A DNA stretch of 14,582 nt, taken from the NCBI GenBank assembly GCA_900552315.1, contig URZM01000039.1:1-14582 (forward strand), given 5' to 3'. The notes beneath the pieces are model-generated. The model was given only the letters and a program-made list of their open reading frames with translations, was not told where the DNA came from and did no database searches. The DNA is from an uncultured Bacteroidales bacterium. GTDB lineage: Bacteria > Bacteroidota > Bacteroidia > Bacteroidales > Muribaculaceae. The position numbers and the translations under genes were made by a program. This document shows positions 1 to 6,656 of this stretch, one piece after another (position 1 is the first letter of the stretch; each line of letters opens with the position of its first letter).

Positions 1-1
1 G

Positions 2-1093
2 GAGAAGGTGTATGATTTCTTGCCGGCTCCGGGTCAGTTTGTGAATGTCCTCCCTGAGTACGAAGAGGGTGACACGCGTGACGTGATGTTGGACAAGGTG
101 CGTGAGCAGATTTGCGGTGACCGTCAGCCCGGCATGATTTCGCTCGGAGCCTGGGGCGGTTATGTCGTGGTGGGTTTCGACCACCCGGTGGTTAACGTGT
201 CCGGAGAGTATGATTTCAAGATTCTGGGCAACTCGTTCAACGCGGAGGGTTCTTCCTCAGGCGGTTCGTCAGAGCCTGCGATTGTCATGGTGGCTGTGGA
301 CGAGAATGGCAACGGCCTGCCCGACGACCCTTGGTATGAGCTTGCCGGCAGCGACTATTCCGCCGCCGGCACCCTGCATGGTGTGACCGTGACCTATCAT
401 CGTCCGGACCCGGACAAGGAGGCGGACCCTGACACGGACTACCGCTATATCACCGACCGCACATATATATGGTGGACCTCCGACAGCGAAGCGCGTCCGC
501 AGGGCTATGTGCAGCGCAACAGTTTCCACACGCAAAGCTACTGGCCAGAGTGGCACGAGGGGGAGACGCTGGTTTTCAAGGGCGCGATACTGGCAGACAA
601 CTACATAGACCAGAGCGGCGAGGGCACTAATTTCGTGCAGTTCCCCAAAGGATGGGGTTATGTAGACAACCTGCCTAACAATGAGGACCCGGGTCTCAAG
701 ATAGACTGGGCCGTGGATTCCGAAGGGCGTCCCGTCCACCTCCACAAGATAGATTTCATCAAGGTCTACACGGCGGTGAACCAGAATTGCGGCTGGCTCG
801 GTGAAAGCTCTGCCGAGATATGCGGCGGCGAGGACCTTCACCCTGACGCGGAGCCTGCAAGCTCTATCGGTGCCGTGGTTCTCTCCAAGGGTATCGTGCT
901 GGCGGGCTGTTCGTCCTATGTGTTGAAGGTGCGGTCAGGCGTTGGATGTGACGCCGCTGTCTTCTCCGCTGACGGGCGTATGCTCATGTCTACAGCCCTT
1001 TCGGAGGGATTGAATACCCTGGACATCTCCGCCCTCCCGGCTGGCCTTTATATAATCACGGCCAACGGGATGTCCCTGAAATTTGTGAAATGA
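2..1093 (+). CDS. Secreted cell-surface protein with T9SS-type C-terminal domain (5' end missing)
   Basis: The frame is open to the left edge and the first possible start (GTG at 8) is not followed by a signal peptide, so this is the 3' part of a longer gene. The body resembles Bacteroidales surface proteins that, from memory, often sit near TonB-dependent receptor and corrinoid-uptake (BtuB/BtuG-type) loci; that link cannot be tested here. Visible marks are an Asp/Asn-rich calcium-loop-like stretch (DENGNGLPDD, about residue 97 from the GTG) followed by WYELAGSDY, then HTQSYWPEW, and a conserved-looking segment ending in KVYTAVNQNCGWLGE. The last 70 or so residues read as a T9SS type-A sorting domain, with a VFSADGR strand and a terminal LPAGLYII strand. 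It is therefore expected to cross the outer membrane through the type IX system and be surface-attached or released. The ligand or enzymatic role is unknown. Confidence 0.75.
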   Translation, partial: EKVYDFLPAPGQFVNVLPEYEEGDTRDVMLDKVREQICGDRQPGMISLGAWGGYVVVGFDHPVVNVSGEYDFKILGNSFNAEGSSSGGSSEPAIVMVAVDENGNGLPDDPWYELAGSDYSAAGTLHGVTVTYHRPDPDKEADPDTDYRYITDRTYIWWTSDSEARPQGYVQRNSFHTQSYWPEWHEGETLVFKGAILADNYIDQSGEGTNFVQFPKGWGYVDNLPNNEDPGLKIDWAVDSEGRPVHLHKIDFIKVYTAVNQNCGWLGESSAEICGGEDLHPDAEPASSIGAVVLSKGIVLAGCSSYVLKVRSGVGCDAAVFSADGRMLMSTALSEGLNTLDISALPAGLYIITANGMSLKFVK

Positions 1094-1118
1094 GTATGAA
1101 AGGCTTCTGCAAATGAAT

Positions 1119-1158
1119 CGGGAGAGATGACCCGTCGGTCGTCTCTCCCGGTTTTTTT
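1119..1158 (+). terminator. Rho-independent terminator after the surface protein gene
   Basis: A 14-bp stem (1119-1132 with 1137-1150, one G-U pair, 4-nt loop) is followed by a run of seven T at 1152-1158. It lies 25 bases after the stop of the upstream gene. The convergent rpmE gene ends at 1179, so the hairpin may also act on transcripts from the other strand, but on that strand no U-run follows it. Confidence 0.85.
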
Positions 1159-1178
1159 CTTTCCTCTGCGGAGCAACC

Positions 1179-1433
1179 TCATTTCTTGATGCGGTTGCCG
1201 TAGCGGCTGCGGAACTTGTCCACGCGACCTGCGGTGTCCACAAGCTTCTGCTTGCCGGTGAAGAAGGGGTGCGAGGAGCTGGTGATCTCAAGCTTCACCA
1301 GAGGATACTCCTTGCCGTCGATTTCGATGGTCTCCTTGGCGGCTACGGTGGAACGGGTGATGAAGATCTCCTCGTTGCTCATATCCTTGAAAACGACCTC
1401 GCGGTAGTTGGAGGGATGAATGTCTTTTTTCAT
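1179..1433 (-). CDS. rpmE: 50S ribosomal protein L31, type B
   Basis: The 84-residue product starts MKKDIHPSNYREVVFKD and contains the conserved SSSHPFFTGKQKLVDTAGRVDKF block of bacterial L31. It has no cysteines, so it is the zinc-independent (type B, C-minus) form. The length fits the type-B family. It is a structural protein of the large ribosomal subunit, near the subunit interface. The ATG at 1433 is the only sensible start, because it places the L31 N-terminus at residue 1. The gene is monocistronic, divergent from tilS, and has its own strong promoter at 1499-1530. Many bacteria use zinc-free L31 to release zinc during limitation; no Zur-type operator was recognised, so that type of regulation is not supported here. 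Confidence 0.95.
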   Translation of the reverse strand: MKKDIHPSNYREVVFKDMSNEEIFITRSTVAAKETIEIDGKEYPLVKLEITSSSHPFFTGKQKLVDTAGRVDKFRSRYGNRIKK

Positions 1434-1493
1434 TTCAGTTGATGCTTTTTAACGTTAAAATCATTAGTTGAGGGTAGCGACCCCTCGTAATGG
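1434..1493 (-). promoter_or_regulatory. rpmE mRNA leader with a short hairpin and a 14-bp palindrome
   Basis: Between the predicted transcription start and the rpmE start codon lie a GAGGG/CCCTC hairpin (1470-1474 with 1482-1486, 7-nt loop) and a perfect 14-bp palindrome TTTTAACGTTAAAA (1447-1460) just before the gene. L31 genes in several phyla carry autoregulatory leaders. Whether this is one is inference from position and symmetry only. Confidence 0.3.
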
Positions 1494-1498
1494 CGGTG

Positions 1499-1530
1499 CA
1501 AAATTAGGAAAATTTTATGAGGTGGGCAAA
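1499..1530 (-). promoter_or_regulatory. Bacteroidota sigma-70 promoter of rpmE
   Basis: On the minus strand a perfect -33 box TTTG (1527-1530) is separated by 20 bp from a perfect -7 box TAATTTTG (1499-1506), matching TTTG-N20-TAnnTTTG. The start point is expected near 1493, which gives a leader of about 60 nt. Confidence 0.85.
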
Positions 1531-1570
1531 TTTTTCACTCATGCCGAGGCCGAATAGCCGGGAAAATAGC

Positions 1571-1578
1571 TAAATTTG
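1571..1578 (+). promoter_or_regulatory. -7 element of a probably leaderless tilS promoter
   Basis: TAAATTTG is a perfect TAnnTTTG box ending 5 bases before the tilS ATG at 1584. The normal spacing to the start point puts transcription initiation at or beside the A of the ATG. No good -33 TTTG is visible about 20 bp upstream, so the promoter is probably weak or relies on other contacts. Confidence 0.6.
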
Positions 1579-1583
1579 CAAGG

Positions 1584-2849
1584 ATGAAACCTGAAGAATT
1601 TGTTAGGCGCGTGTGCAAGGGCTTGCCGCAGGGGCGGCTTTTGGTATGCGTGAGCGGCGGGGCCGACTCAATGGCCCTTTTGCACGCGTGCGTTAGCGGC
1701 GGCCGCGAGTGTTTGGCCGTGCATTGCGATTTCCATCTGCGCGGCGAGGAGAGCGAGCGCGACCGCCGTTTCGTGGAGCAGGAGTGCGCGCGCCTCGGCG
1801 TGAGACTGACAGTGGAGCATTTCGATGTGCCGGCCTATCAGCGGGAGTTCGGCGTGAGCCTGGAGATGGCGTGTCGCGACCTGCGCTATGCAGCCTTCAG
1901 GCGTATAGCCGACTCTGAGGGCTGCGTGCGCATAGTGGTGGCGCATAACCGTGACGACAATGACGAGACCATGCTCCTGAACCTGTTCCGTGGCACGGGT
2001 GTGGCCGGGCTGTGCGGCATGAGCGCGGACAATGGCAGCGTGTGCCGCCCCTTGCTCGAGACAAGCAGGGGGGAGATAGAGGAATTCATGCGCCGGACGG
2101 GTAACGGGTTCATCACCGACTCGTCCAATCTCACAAGTGATTTCAAGCGTAATTTCATACGCCGTGAGCTTATGCCGCTCATCGCGGGCAGATGGCCAGG
2201 CATAGGCAAATCGTTGGCCCGGACACGGCGAAACATGCAGGAGTGCCGCAGTGTGTGTGATGACACGATAGCAGCTTGGATTGAATCCATAGACTCTGAT
2301 TTCCTGAGCGCTGAGCTCTATGGGTCTGTTTCCTCCCGCGCCATGCTTCTCACGGAGTGGCTGCGTGGGTGTGGAGCTTCTCCTTCCCAGATTGACGAGA
2401 TGTCCGAGGGACTGCGCCCCGGATGCAGCTGGCGTCTGCGAGAGGTTGAGGTGTGCATGAGTCGTGAGGGATTACGGCTGTATCCCTTGGACGAAGATGA
2501 GGTTACGCTGGCGTTCGAGGTGGAACGTCTTGACCTTACCGATGAGGTGATGAGCTTCGTGCGCGCGAACCGTGACGAGAAGGTGCTGTACTACAGCGGG
2601 GGCGAGCCTCTGGGATTTCGCCCTCCCCGAGCCGGAGAGCGCATGGCTCCTATGGGTATGAAAGGCACTAAGCTGGTGAGCGATCTGCTGCGCGAGGGAG
2701 GGGTGGACGTGGCCCTGCGTGCCCGCTGCCAGGTGTGTGTGGATGCGCTGGACCGGGTGATATGGATTCCCGGCGTGAAACGCTCCCGCCATCTGGCCGT
2801 GCGCCCCGGGGTAGACACACATGTTTTTCGCCTCTCATTGAAAAGTTAG
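1584..2849 (+). CDS. tilS: tRNA(Ile)-lysidine synthase TilS
   Basis: TilS uses ATP to attach lysine to C34 of the CAU-anticodon isoleucine tRNA, changing both its codon reading (AUA) and its charging identity. It is an essential cytoplasmic enzyme. The N-terminal PP-loop ATP-pyrophosphatase motif is SGGADS (residues 24-29). AHNRDDNDET (120-129) is the family's second ATP/Mg site, and DSSN (179-182) with RNFIRREL (189-196) forms the TilS signature. The C-terminal domain carries the typical PMGMKGTKLVSDLL segment near residues 352-365. The length (421 residues) is close to the E. coli enzyme (about 430), so it is complete. The ATG at 1584 is supported by the -7 box directly upstream and by the normal distance from the start to the PP loop. 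It is divergent from rpmE. Rubrerythrin downstream has its own promoter. Confidence 0.95.
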   Translation: MKPEEFVRRVCKGLPQGRLLVCVSGGADSMALLHACVSGGRECLAVHCDFHLRGEESERDRRFVEQECARLGVRLTVEHFDVPAYQREFGVSLEMACRDLRYAAFRRIADSEGCVRIVVAHNRDDNDETMLLNLFRGTGVAGLCGMSADNGSVCRPLLETSRGEIEEFMRRTGNGFITDSSNLTSDFKRNFIRRELMPLIAGRWPGIGKSLARTRRNMQECRSVCDDTIAAWIESIDSDFLSAELYGSVSSRAMLLTEWLRGCGASPSQIDEMSEGLRPGCSWRLREVEVCMSREGLRLYPLDEDEVTLAFEVERLDLTDEVMSFVRANRDEKVLYYSGGEPLGFRPPRAGERMAPMGMKGTKLVSDLLREGGVDVALRARCQVCVDALDRVIWIPGVKRSRHLAVRPGVDTHVFRLSLKS

Positions 2850-2859
2850 CGGAAAACCA

Positions 2860-2890
2860 GTTGCCGTTTCAATTTATTTTGGTAAATTTG
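2860..2890 (+). promoter_or_regulatory. Promoter of the rubrerythrin gene
   Basis: GTTG (2860-2863, 3 of 4 matches to TTTG) is 19 bp from a perfect -7 box TAAATTTG (2883-2890). The start point is expected near 2896, giving an A/T-rich leader of about 60 nt that lacks a Shine-Dalgarno sequence. Confidence 0.7.
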
Positions 2891-2901
2891 CATATTGCAA
2901 A
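2887..2901. promoter_or_regulatory. Dyad overlapping the -7 box and start point of the rubrerythrin promoter
   Basis: TTTGCA-TAT-TGCAAA is an exact 6+6 inverted repeat covering the end of the -7 element and the predicted start point. This is a place where a repressor could block initiation. It does not match a PerR- or OxyR-type box that I know, so operator function is inference. Confidence 0.3.
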
Positions 2902-2954
2902 ATCGGATATATCCCAAAAATTTTATATACTAAATTCTTAACAAACAGACAATT

Positions 2955-3521
2955 ATGGCAAAAGAATGGATTTGCACCGTCTGCGGCTATATCGCAGCCG
3001 GCGACCAGGCTCCCGAGAAGTGCCCCCAGTGCGGCGCTCCCGCCTCTAAGTTCACAGAGTACACCAAAGCGGCTCAGGACGCTGTGCTCCAGTTCGTCAC
3101 CGAGCATGTGATAGGTGTGGCAAAGGATGCCGACGAGGAGATGAAGAAAGACCTTAACAACCATTTCATCGGCGAGTGCACCGAGGTGGGCATGTACCTG
3201 GCTATGAGCCGTCAGGCTGACCGCGAGGGTTATCCCGAGGTGGCCGAGGCCTTCAAGCGCTACGCCTTCGAGGAGGCAGAGCATGCAGCCAAGTTCGCCG
3301 AGCTCCTTGGCGAGATGGTATGGGACACCAAGACCAACCTGGAGAAGCGTATGGCAGCCGAGGCCGGTGCCAACGCCGACAAGATGCGTATCGCCGCCAA
3401 CGCCAAGAAGAACAACCAGGACGCCATCCACGACACCGTTCACGAGATGGCCAAGGACGAGGCTCGTCACGGCCAGGGCTTCGAGGGTCTGTACAACCGT
3501 TTCTTCAAGAACAAGAAGTAA
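2955..3521 (+). CDS. Reverse rubrerythrin (N-terminal rubredoxin domain, C-terminal ferritin-like domain)
   Basis: This is a peroxide- and oxygen-detoxifying diiron protein of anaerobes, which reduces H2O2 to water with electrons passed through a rubredoxin centre. A rubredoxin-like Fe(Cys)4 site comes first (Cys7, Cys10, Cys23, Cys26, in CTVCGY and CPQCGAP). The ferritin-like four-helix domain follows, with GECTE (Glu74), EEAEH (Glu107/His110) and DEARH (Glu169/His172) as likely diiron ligands. Classical rubrerythrin has the opposite domain order, so this is the 'reverse' type known from clostridia. The length of 188 residues is normal. It has no signal peptide, so it is cytoplasmic. It has its own promoter, and a large hairpin follows at 3543-3580. 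It probably protects against oxidative stress; the electron donor is not encoded nearby. Confidence 0.92.
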   Translation: MAKEWICTVCGYIAAGDQAPEKCPQCGAPASKFTEYTKAAQDAVLQFVTEHVIGVAKDADEEMKKDLNNHFIGECTEVGMYLAMSRQADREGYPEVAEAFKRYAFEEAEHAAKFAELLGEMVWDTKTNLEKRMAAEAGANADKMRIAANAKKNNQDAIHDTVHEMAKDEARHGQGFEGLYNRFFKNKK

Positions 3522-3542
3522 GGCAGCACCTTCCGAATTTAT

Positions 3543-3580
3543 AACCAGGGGCTGTGCCTGAGTGGGCGCGGCCCCTGGTT
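3543..3580 (+). terminator. Large hairpin after the rubrerythrin gene, without a U-run
   Basis: A 15-bp stem (3543-3557 with 3566-3580, two G-U pairs, 8-nt loop) starts 21 bases after the rubrerythrin stop. The sequence after it is not T-rich, so termination may be partial. No Bacteroidota promoter is visible between this hairpin and the DUF2059 gene, so readthrough may supply that gene. Confidence 0.5.
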
Positions 3581-3621
3581 CGTATCACAGGTATTCACAA
3601 TTCTCAACAATCTTCAGACAC

Positions 3622-4068
3622 ATGAAAAAAATACTGTTCCCATTGGCATTGCTCCTCGTCGTGGCAGTCTCCCTCCTATCCTGCTCAAAGGCCGGGGCGC
3701 AGGACAGCGCAGACCCGTACCGGGAGGAGGTGGAGACGATGCTTCAGCTGACCAACGCGCGGCATGTGATGGAGGCGACGATGACCGCCTCGTTCTACAA
3801 CATGCACCTGCCCGTGAACGATGTGGACGGACTCTCGAAGGCTATCGTCGACGAGATATGGAATGACTACGTCACCGAGTGCGTCATCCCCACTTACAAG
3901 GAGCATTTCACGCTCGATGAGCTTAAGGAGGTCAACAAATTCTATCAGACGCCTGTGGGCAAGAAGGTGGCGGGCAAGACCGCCGAGATAGCCGGCGAGC
4001 TCTCGAGCATGGCCATGCAGAAATACGCGGGCCGCATCCAGAAGGTCGCCGCCGAATATGTCAAGTGA
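3622..4068 (+). CDS. DUF2059 family lipoprotein
   Basis: The 148-residue protein has a lipoprotein signal peptide: MKK, a hydrophobic core at residues 4-17, and the lipobox LLSC with Cys21 as the lipidated residue. The mature part resembles DUF2059, including the helical FTLDELKEVNKFYQTPVGKK segment (about residues 96-115), which is that family's signature region. The ATG at 3622 was chosen because it begins the signal peptide; the frame is open to 3562, but the extra 20 residues are hydrophilic and overlap the hairpin. The product should sit in the periplasm or on a membrane. The function of DUF2059 is not known. It may share a transcript with rubrerythrin by readthrough. No acidic lipoprotein surface-export signal is seen after Cys21, so a periplasmic-facing location is more likely. 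Confidence 0.85.
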   Translation: MKKILFPLALLLVVAVSLLSCSKAGAQDSADPYREEVETMLQLTNARHVMEATMTASFYNMHLPVNDVDGLSKAIVDEIWNDYVTECVIPTYKEHFTLDELKEVNKFYQTPVGKKVAGKTAEIAGELSSMAMQKYAGRIQKVAAEYVK

Positions 4069-4098
4069 CCGCTGTGCCCGTTAAAGGCAGGTGTACGG

Positions 4099-4141
4099 CG
4101 AGGGGGTATGCCGGAATATTGGATTCCGATATACCCCCTCG
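4099..4141. terminator. Bidirectional terminator between convergent genes
   Basis: A 19-bp near-perfect stem (4099-4117 with 4123-4141, one G-U pair, one mismatch, 5-nt loop) lies 30 bases after the DUF2059 stop and 25 bases beyond the end of the convergent threonine dehydrogenase gene. The following bases on the plus strand are only weakly T-rich. Confidence 0.7.
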
Positions 4142-4166
4142 GTTAGTTTATGTCGCGTATCGCGGT

Positions 4167-5147
4167 TCAGGCCTTGCAGTGCTCGGGCTTGGCTATGCCG
4201 AATTTCTCGCGCAGGTGAGCGAGCATGTGGCGGGTCATGCCGTCCAGGTCATACTCCGGCTTCCAGTCCCACTCGGCGCGTGCGCAGCTGTCGTCCAGGC
4301 TGTTGGGCCAGGAGTCGGCTATGGCCTGGCGCAGAGGGTCATGCACGTATTCCATCTTGAAATCTGGGATGTACTCCTTGATTTTGTTGTAGATGATTTC
4401 GGGGTCGAAGCTCATGGAGGCGATGTTGAAACTGTTGCGGTGCACAAGGCGCTTGGGGTCAGCCTCCATGATTTCTATGGCGGCTCTCAGCGCGTCAGGC
4501 ATATACATCATGTCCATGAACGTGCCCGCGTTGATGGGACACTTGAATGTCTCGCCCTTGACGGCGGAATAATAGATGTCCACGGCATAGTCCGTGGTGC
4601 CGCCGCCCGGAGGAGCCACGTAGCTTATGAGGCCCGGGAAACGAACCGAGCGCGTGTCCACGCCGAAGCGCAGGGCGTAATAGTCGCTCAGGAGCTCGCC
4701 GCTCACCTTGGTCACACCGTAGATGGTGCGGGGACGCTGCACGGTATCCTGGGGAGTGTTGTCGCGTGGGGTGTCAGGACCGAAAGAGCCGATGGATGAG
4801 GGGGTGAACACGGCGCAGCCTTTCTCGCGGGCCACCTCCAGGGTGTTGTACAGGCCGCCTACGCCTATCTTCCAGGCGAGCTGGGGCTTGGCCTCGGCCA
4901 CTGCCGAAAGGAGTGCGGCCAGGTTGTAGATGGTGTCAACCTTATACTTGTCCACGGCCTCGGCTATCTGCGCGGGGTTTGTGATGTCCACCAGGTGCGA
5001 GGGGCCGCTCTCGAGCAGTTCGCCCTTGGGCTCTGCGCCGGGGATGTATCCGGCCACTATGTCGCCATTGGGATATGTATGGCGCAGCTTCATGGTGAGC
5101 TCAGTGCCTATCTGGCCTGTCGCGCCGATAATCAATACGTTTTTCAT
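4167..5147 (-). CDS. L-threonine 3-dehydrogenase, SDR (epimerase-like) type
   Basis: The 326-residue protein is an extended short-chain dehydrogenase. It has the NAD-binding GATGQIG motif at residues 8-14, an LVD segment (52-54) after strand 3, NLAALLS (75-81), TPSSIGSFG (115-123), and the catalytic YGVTK pair Tyr143/Lys147. Close relatives include UDP-sugar epimerases. The ALLS and SSIGSFGP segments and the neighbouring divergent kbl gene identify the SDR-type threonine dehydrogenase known from Flavobacterium and Cupriavidus, which is unrelated to the zinc-dependent E. coli Tdh. It oxidises L-threonine to 2-amino-3-oxobutyrate with NAD+, and Kbl then cleaves that product. The ATG at 5147 puts the Rossmann fold at the N-terminus, as expected, and the enzyme is cytoplasmic. 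It shares the 252-bp region 5148-5399 with kbl, so the two may be co-regulated. An epimerase role is the alternative, judged unlikely. Confidence 0.88.
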   Translation of the reverse strand: MKNVLIIGATGQIGTELTMKLRHTYPNGDIVAGYIPGAEPKGELLESGPSHLVDITNPAQIAEAVDKYKVDTIYNLAALLSAVAEAKPQLAWKIGVGGLYNTLEVAREKGCAVFTPSSIGSFGPDTPRDNTPQDTVQRPRTIYGVTKVSGELLSDYYALRFGVDTRSVRFPGLISYVAPPGGGTTDYAVDIYYSAVKGETFKCPINAGTFMDMMYMPDALRAAIEIMEADPKRLVHRNSFNIASMSFDPEIIYNKIKEYIPDFKMEYVHDPLRQAIADSWPNSLDDSCARAEWDWKPEYDLDGMTRHMLAHLREKFGIAKPEHCKA

Positions 5148-5178
5148 GCTGTTGTGGCAATAGATTTGTTTGTGGGTG

Positions 5179-5186
5179 CAAATTTA
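5179..5186 (-). promoter_or_regulatory. -7 element of the threonine dehydrogenase promoter
   Basis: Minus-strand TAAATTTG matches TAnnTTTG exactly, which predicts a start point near 5173 and a leader of about 25 nt. No clear -33 TTTG lies at the right distance. Confidence 0.6.
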
Positions 5187-5257
5187 CTGAAAAACTTTGA
5201 ATGAGGAGCGCGGGGACGGCTTAAAAATACGGGGTAGAGGTTTTTTTGATGCCTGGG

Positions 5258-5289
5258 CTTGCGGGGATGCGCGGTTTTTTGTAATTTTG
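5258..5289 (+). promoter_or_regulatory. Promoter of kbl
   Basis: CTTG (5258-5261, 3 of 4 matches to TTTG) is 20 bp from a perfect -7 box TAATTTTG (5282-5289). The start point is expected near 5296, giving a leader of about 104 nt. That leader contains the direct repeats described at 5291-5342. Confidence 0.7.
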
Positions 5290-5290
5290 G

Positions 5291-5342
5291 GGTGTCGAAA
5301 CCGAGACTTATGCCCGGTGTCGAAACCGAGGCCGACACCCGG
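5291..5342 (+). repeat. Direct repeats and competing hairpin arms in the kbl leader
   Basis: GGTGTCGAAACCGAG occurs exactly twice (5291-5305 and 5316-5330, 25-bp period). The sequence CGACACC at 5333-5339 is complementary to GGTGTCG in either copy (5291-5297 or 5316-5322), so two mutually exclusive stems are possible. The first copy also overlaps the predicted start point. The arrangement could be a pair of operator sites or a structured RNA leader. No glycine riboswitch consensus was recognised. Any regulatory function is inference. Confidence 0.5.
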
Positions 5343-5399
5343 TCGCCGACATGCTGCAAGAGACACTCATTAACCCAACCTATAAATCTAAAACTGACA

Positions 5400-6593
5400 A
5401 TGTACACCGGATTCAAGGAACATCTCCAGAAGGAGCTGCAGGACATCAAGGACGCGGGCCTGTATAAGAACGAGCGCATCATCGTCACCCCTCAGAAGGC
5501 AGACATAGCCGTGGAGGGCACCCCCGGCGAGGTGCTGAATTTCTGCGCCAACAACTATCTGGGCCTTTCGGATGACCCTGACCTGATAGCCGCCGCCAAG
5601 GATGCCATGGACCGTCGCGGCTATGGCATGAGCTCCGTGCGCTTCATCTGCGGCACGCAGGACATGCACAAGGAGCTGGAGAAGGCTATCTCCGACTATT
5701 TCAAGACCGAGGACACCATACTCTACGCCGCTTGCTTCGACGCTAACGGAGGCCTGTTCGAGCCGCTGCTCACCGAGGAGGACGCCATCATTTCCGACGC
5801 CCTGAACCATGCCTCCATCATCGACGGCGTGCGCCTGTGCAAGGCCAAGCGTTACCGTTACGCCAACGCCGACATGGCCGACCTGGAGCGCTGCCTCCAG
5901 GAGGCTCAGGCCCAGCGTTTCCGCATCATCGCCACCGACGGCGTCTTCTCCATGGACGGCAACGTGGCCCCGATGGACAAGATCGTTGAGCTGGCCAAGA
6001 AGTACAACGCCCTGGTGATGGTGGACGAGAGCCACTCGGCAGGTGTTGTAGGCCCCACGGGCCATGGCGTGGCAGAGCAATATGGCGTGTATGGTGACAT
6101 AGACATCTTCACCGGCACGCTCGGCAAGAGCTTCGGCGGCGCGATGGGCGGTTTCACCACAGGCCGCAAGGAAATCATCGACATGCTGCGCCAGCGCTCA
6201 CGTCCCTATCTGTTCTCCAACTCGGTCGCACCTGCCATCGTGGGTGCCAGCATAGCCATGTTCCGCAAGCTCTCCGAGAGCAACGAGCTGCATGACAAGC
6301 TGATGGACAACGTGGAGTATTTCCGCACCCGCATGCTCGAGGCCGGCTTCGACATCAAGCCCACCCAGAGCGCCATCTGCGCCGTGATGCTGTACGACGC
6401 CAAGCTGAGCCAGGATTTCGCCGCAGAGATGCAGAAAGAGGGCATCTACGTCACCGGATTCTATTATCCCGTTGTGCCTAAGGGCCAGGCCCGCATCCGC
6501 GTGCAGCTCTCCGCCGGTCATGACCATGACCAGCTCGACCGCGCCATCGCCGCCTTCATCAAGGTGGGCAAGAAGCTCGGCGTGATCAAGTGA
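5400..6593 (+). CDS. kbl: Glycine C-acetyltransferase (2-amino-3-ketobutyrate CoA ligase)
   Basis: This is a PLP-dependent fold-type I enzyme of the alpha-oxoamine synthase family. With CoA it cleaves 2-amino-3-oxobutyrate to glycine and acetyl-CoA, the second step of threonine degradation. Visible motifs are NFCANNYLGL (47-56), GYGMSSVRFICGTQ (74-87), NHASIIDG (136-143), VDESHSAG (208-215, with Asp209 contacting the PLP ring nitrogen) and TGTLGKSFGGAMGG (238-251, with Lys243 as the Schiff-base lysine). The FICGTQ-H signature separates it from serine palmitoyltransferase, ALA synthase and KAPA synthase relatives. The length of 397 residues almost equals the E. coli enzyme. The ATG at 5400 was chosen over upstream in-frame codons because it starts the family N-terminus, and the upstream extension lies in the promoter and leader. 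The divergent neighbour encodes the partner dehydrogenase. Confidence 0.95.
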   Translation: MYTGFKEHLQKELQDIKDAGLYKNERIIVTPQKADIAVEGTPGEVLNFCANNYLGLSDDPDLIAAAKDAMDRRGYGMSSVRFICGTQDMHKELEKAISDYFKTEDTILYAACFDANGGLFEPLLTEEDAIISDALNHASIIDGVRLCKAKRYRYANADMADLERCLQEAQAQRFRIIATDGVFSMDGNVAPMDKIVELAKKYNALVMVDESHSAGVVGPTGHGVAEQYGVYGDIDIFTGTLGKSFGGAMGGFTTGRKEIIDMLRQRSRPYLFSNSVAPAIVGASIAMFRKLSESNELHDKLMDNVEYFRTRMLEAGFDIKPTQSAICAVMLYDAKLSQDFAAEMQKEGIYVTGFYYPVVPKGQARIRVQLSAGHDHDQLDRAIAAFIKVGKKLGVIK

Positions 6594-6614
6594 CATTACA
6601 CATACCCGCGACAC

Positions 6615-6656
6615 GATGCCCGCCTCAGCCAAGAACTGAGGCGGGCATCATATTTG
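6615..6656. terminator. Terminator between convergent kbl and the VKOR operon
   Basis: A perfect 14-bp stem (6615-6628 with 6636-6649, 7-nt loop) is followed on the plus strand by a T-rich stretch (6651-6658). It begins 21 bases after the kbl stop and 8 bases beyond the end of the small minus-strand gene, so it likely serves both directions. Confidence 0.8.

Noticed and set aside
3562..3621. Upstream start for the DUF2059 protein
   Set aside because: It would add 20 hydrophilic residues before a clear lipoprotein signal peptide and start inside the hairpin.
4065..4799. 244-codon plus-strand frame over the threonine dehydrogenase gene
   Set aside because: It overlaps the terminator and is antisense to a protein with complete SDR motifs.
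5291..5399. Glycine riboswitch upstream of kbl
   Set aside because: No conserved glycine aptamer core or tandem aptamer layout could be found by eye; only direct repeats and short stems are visible.
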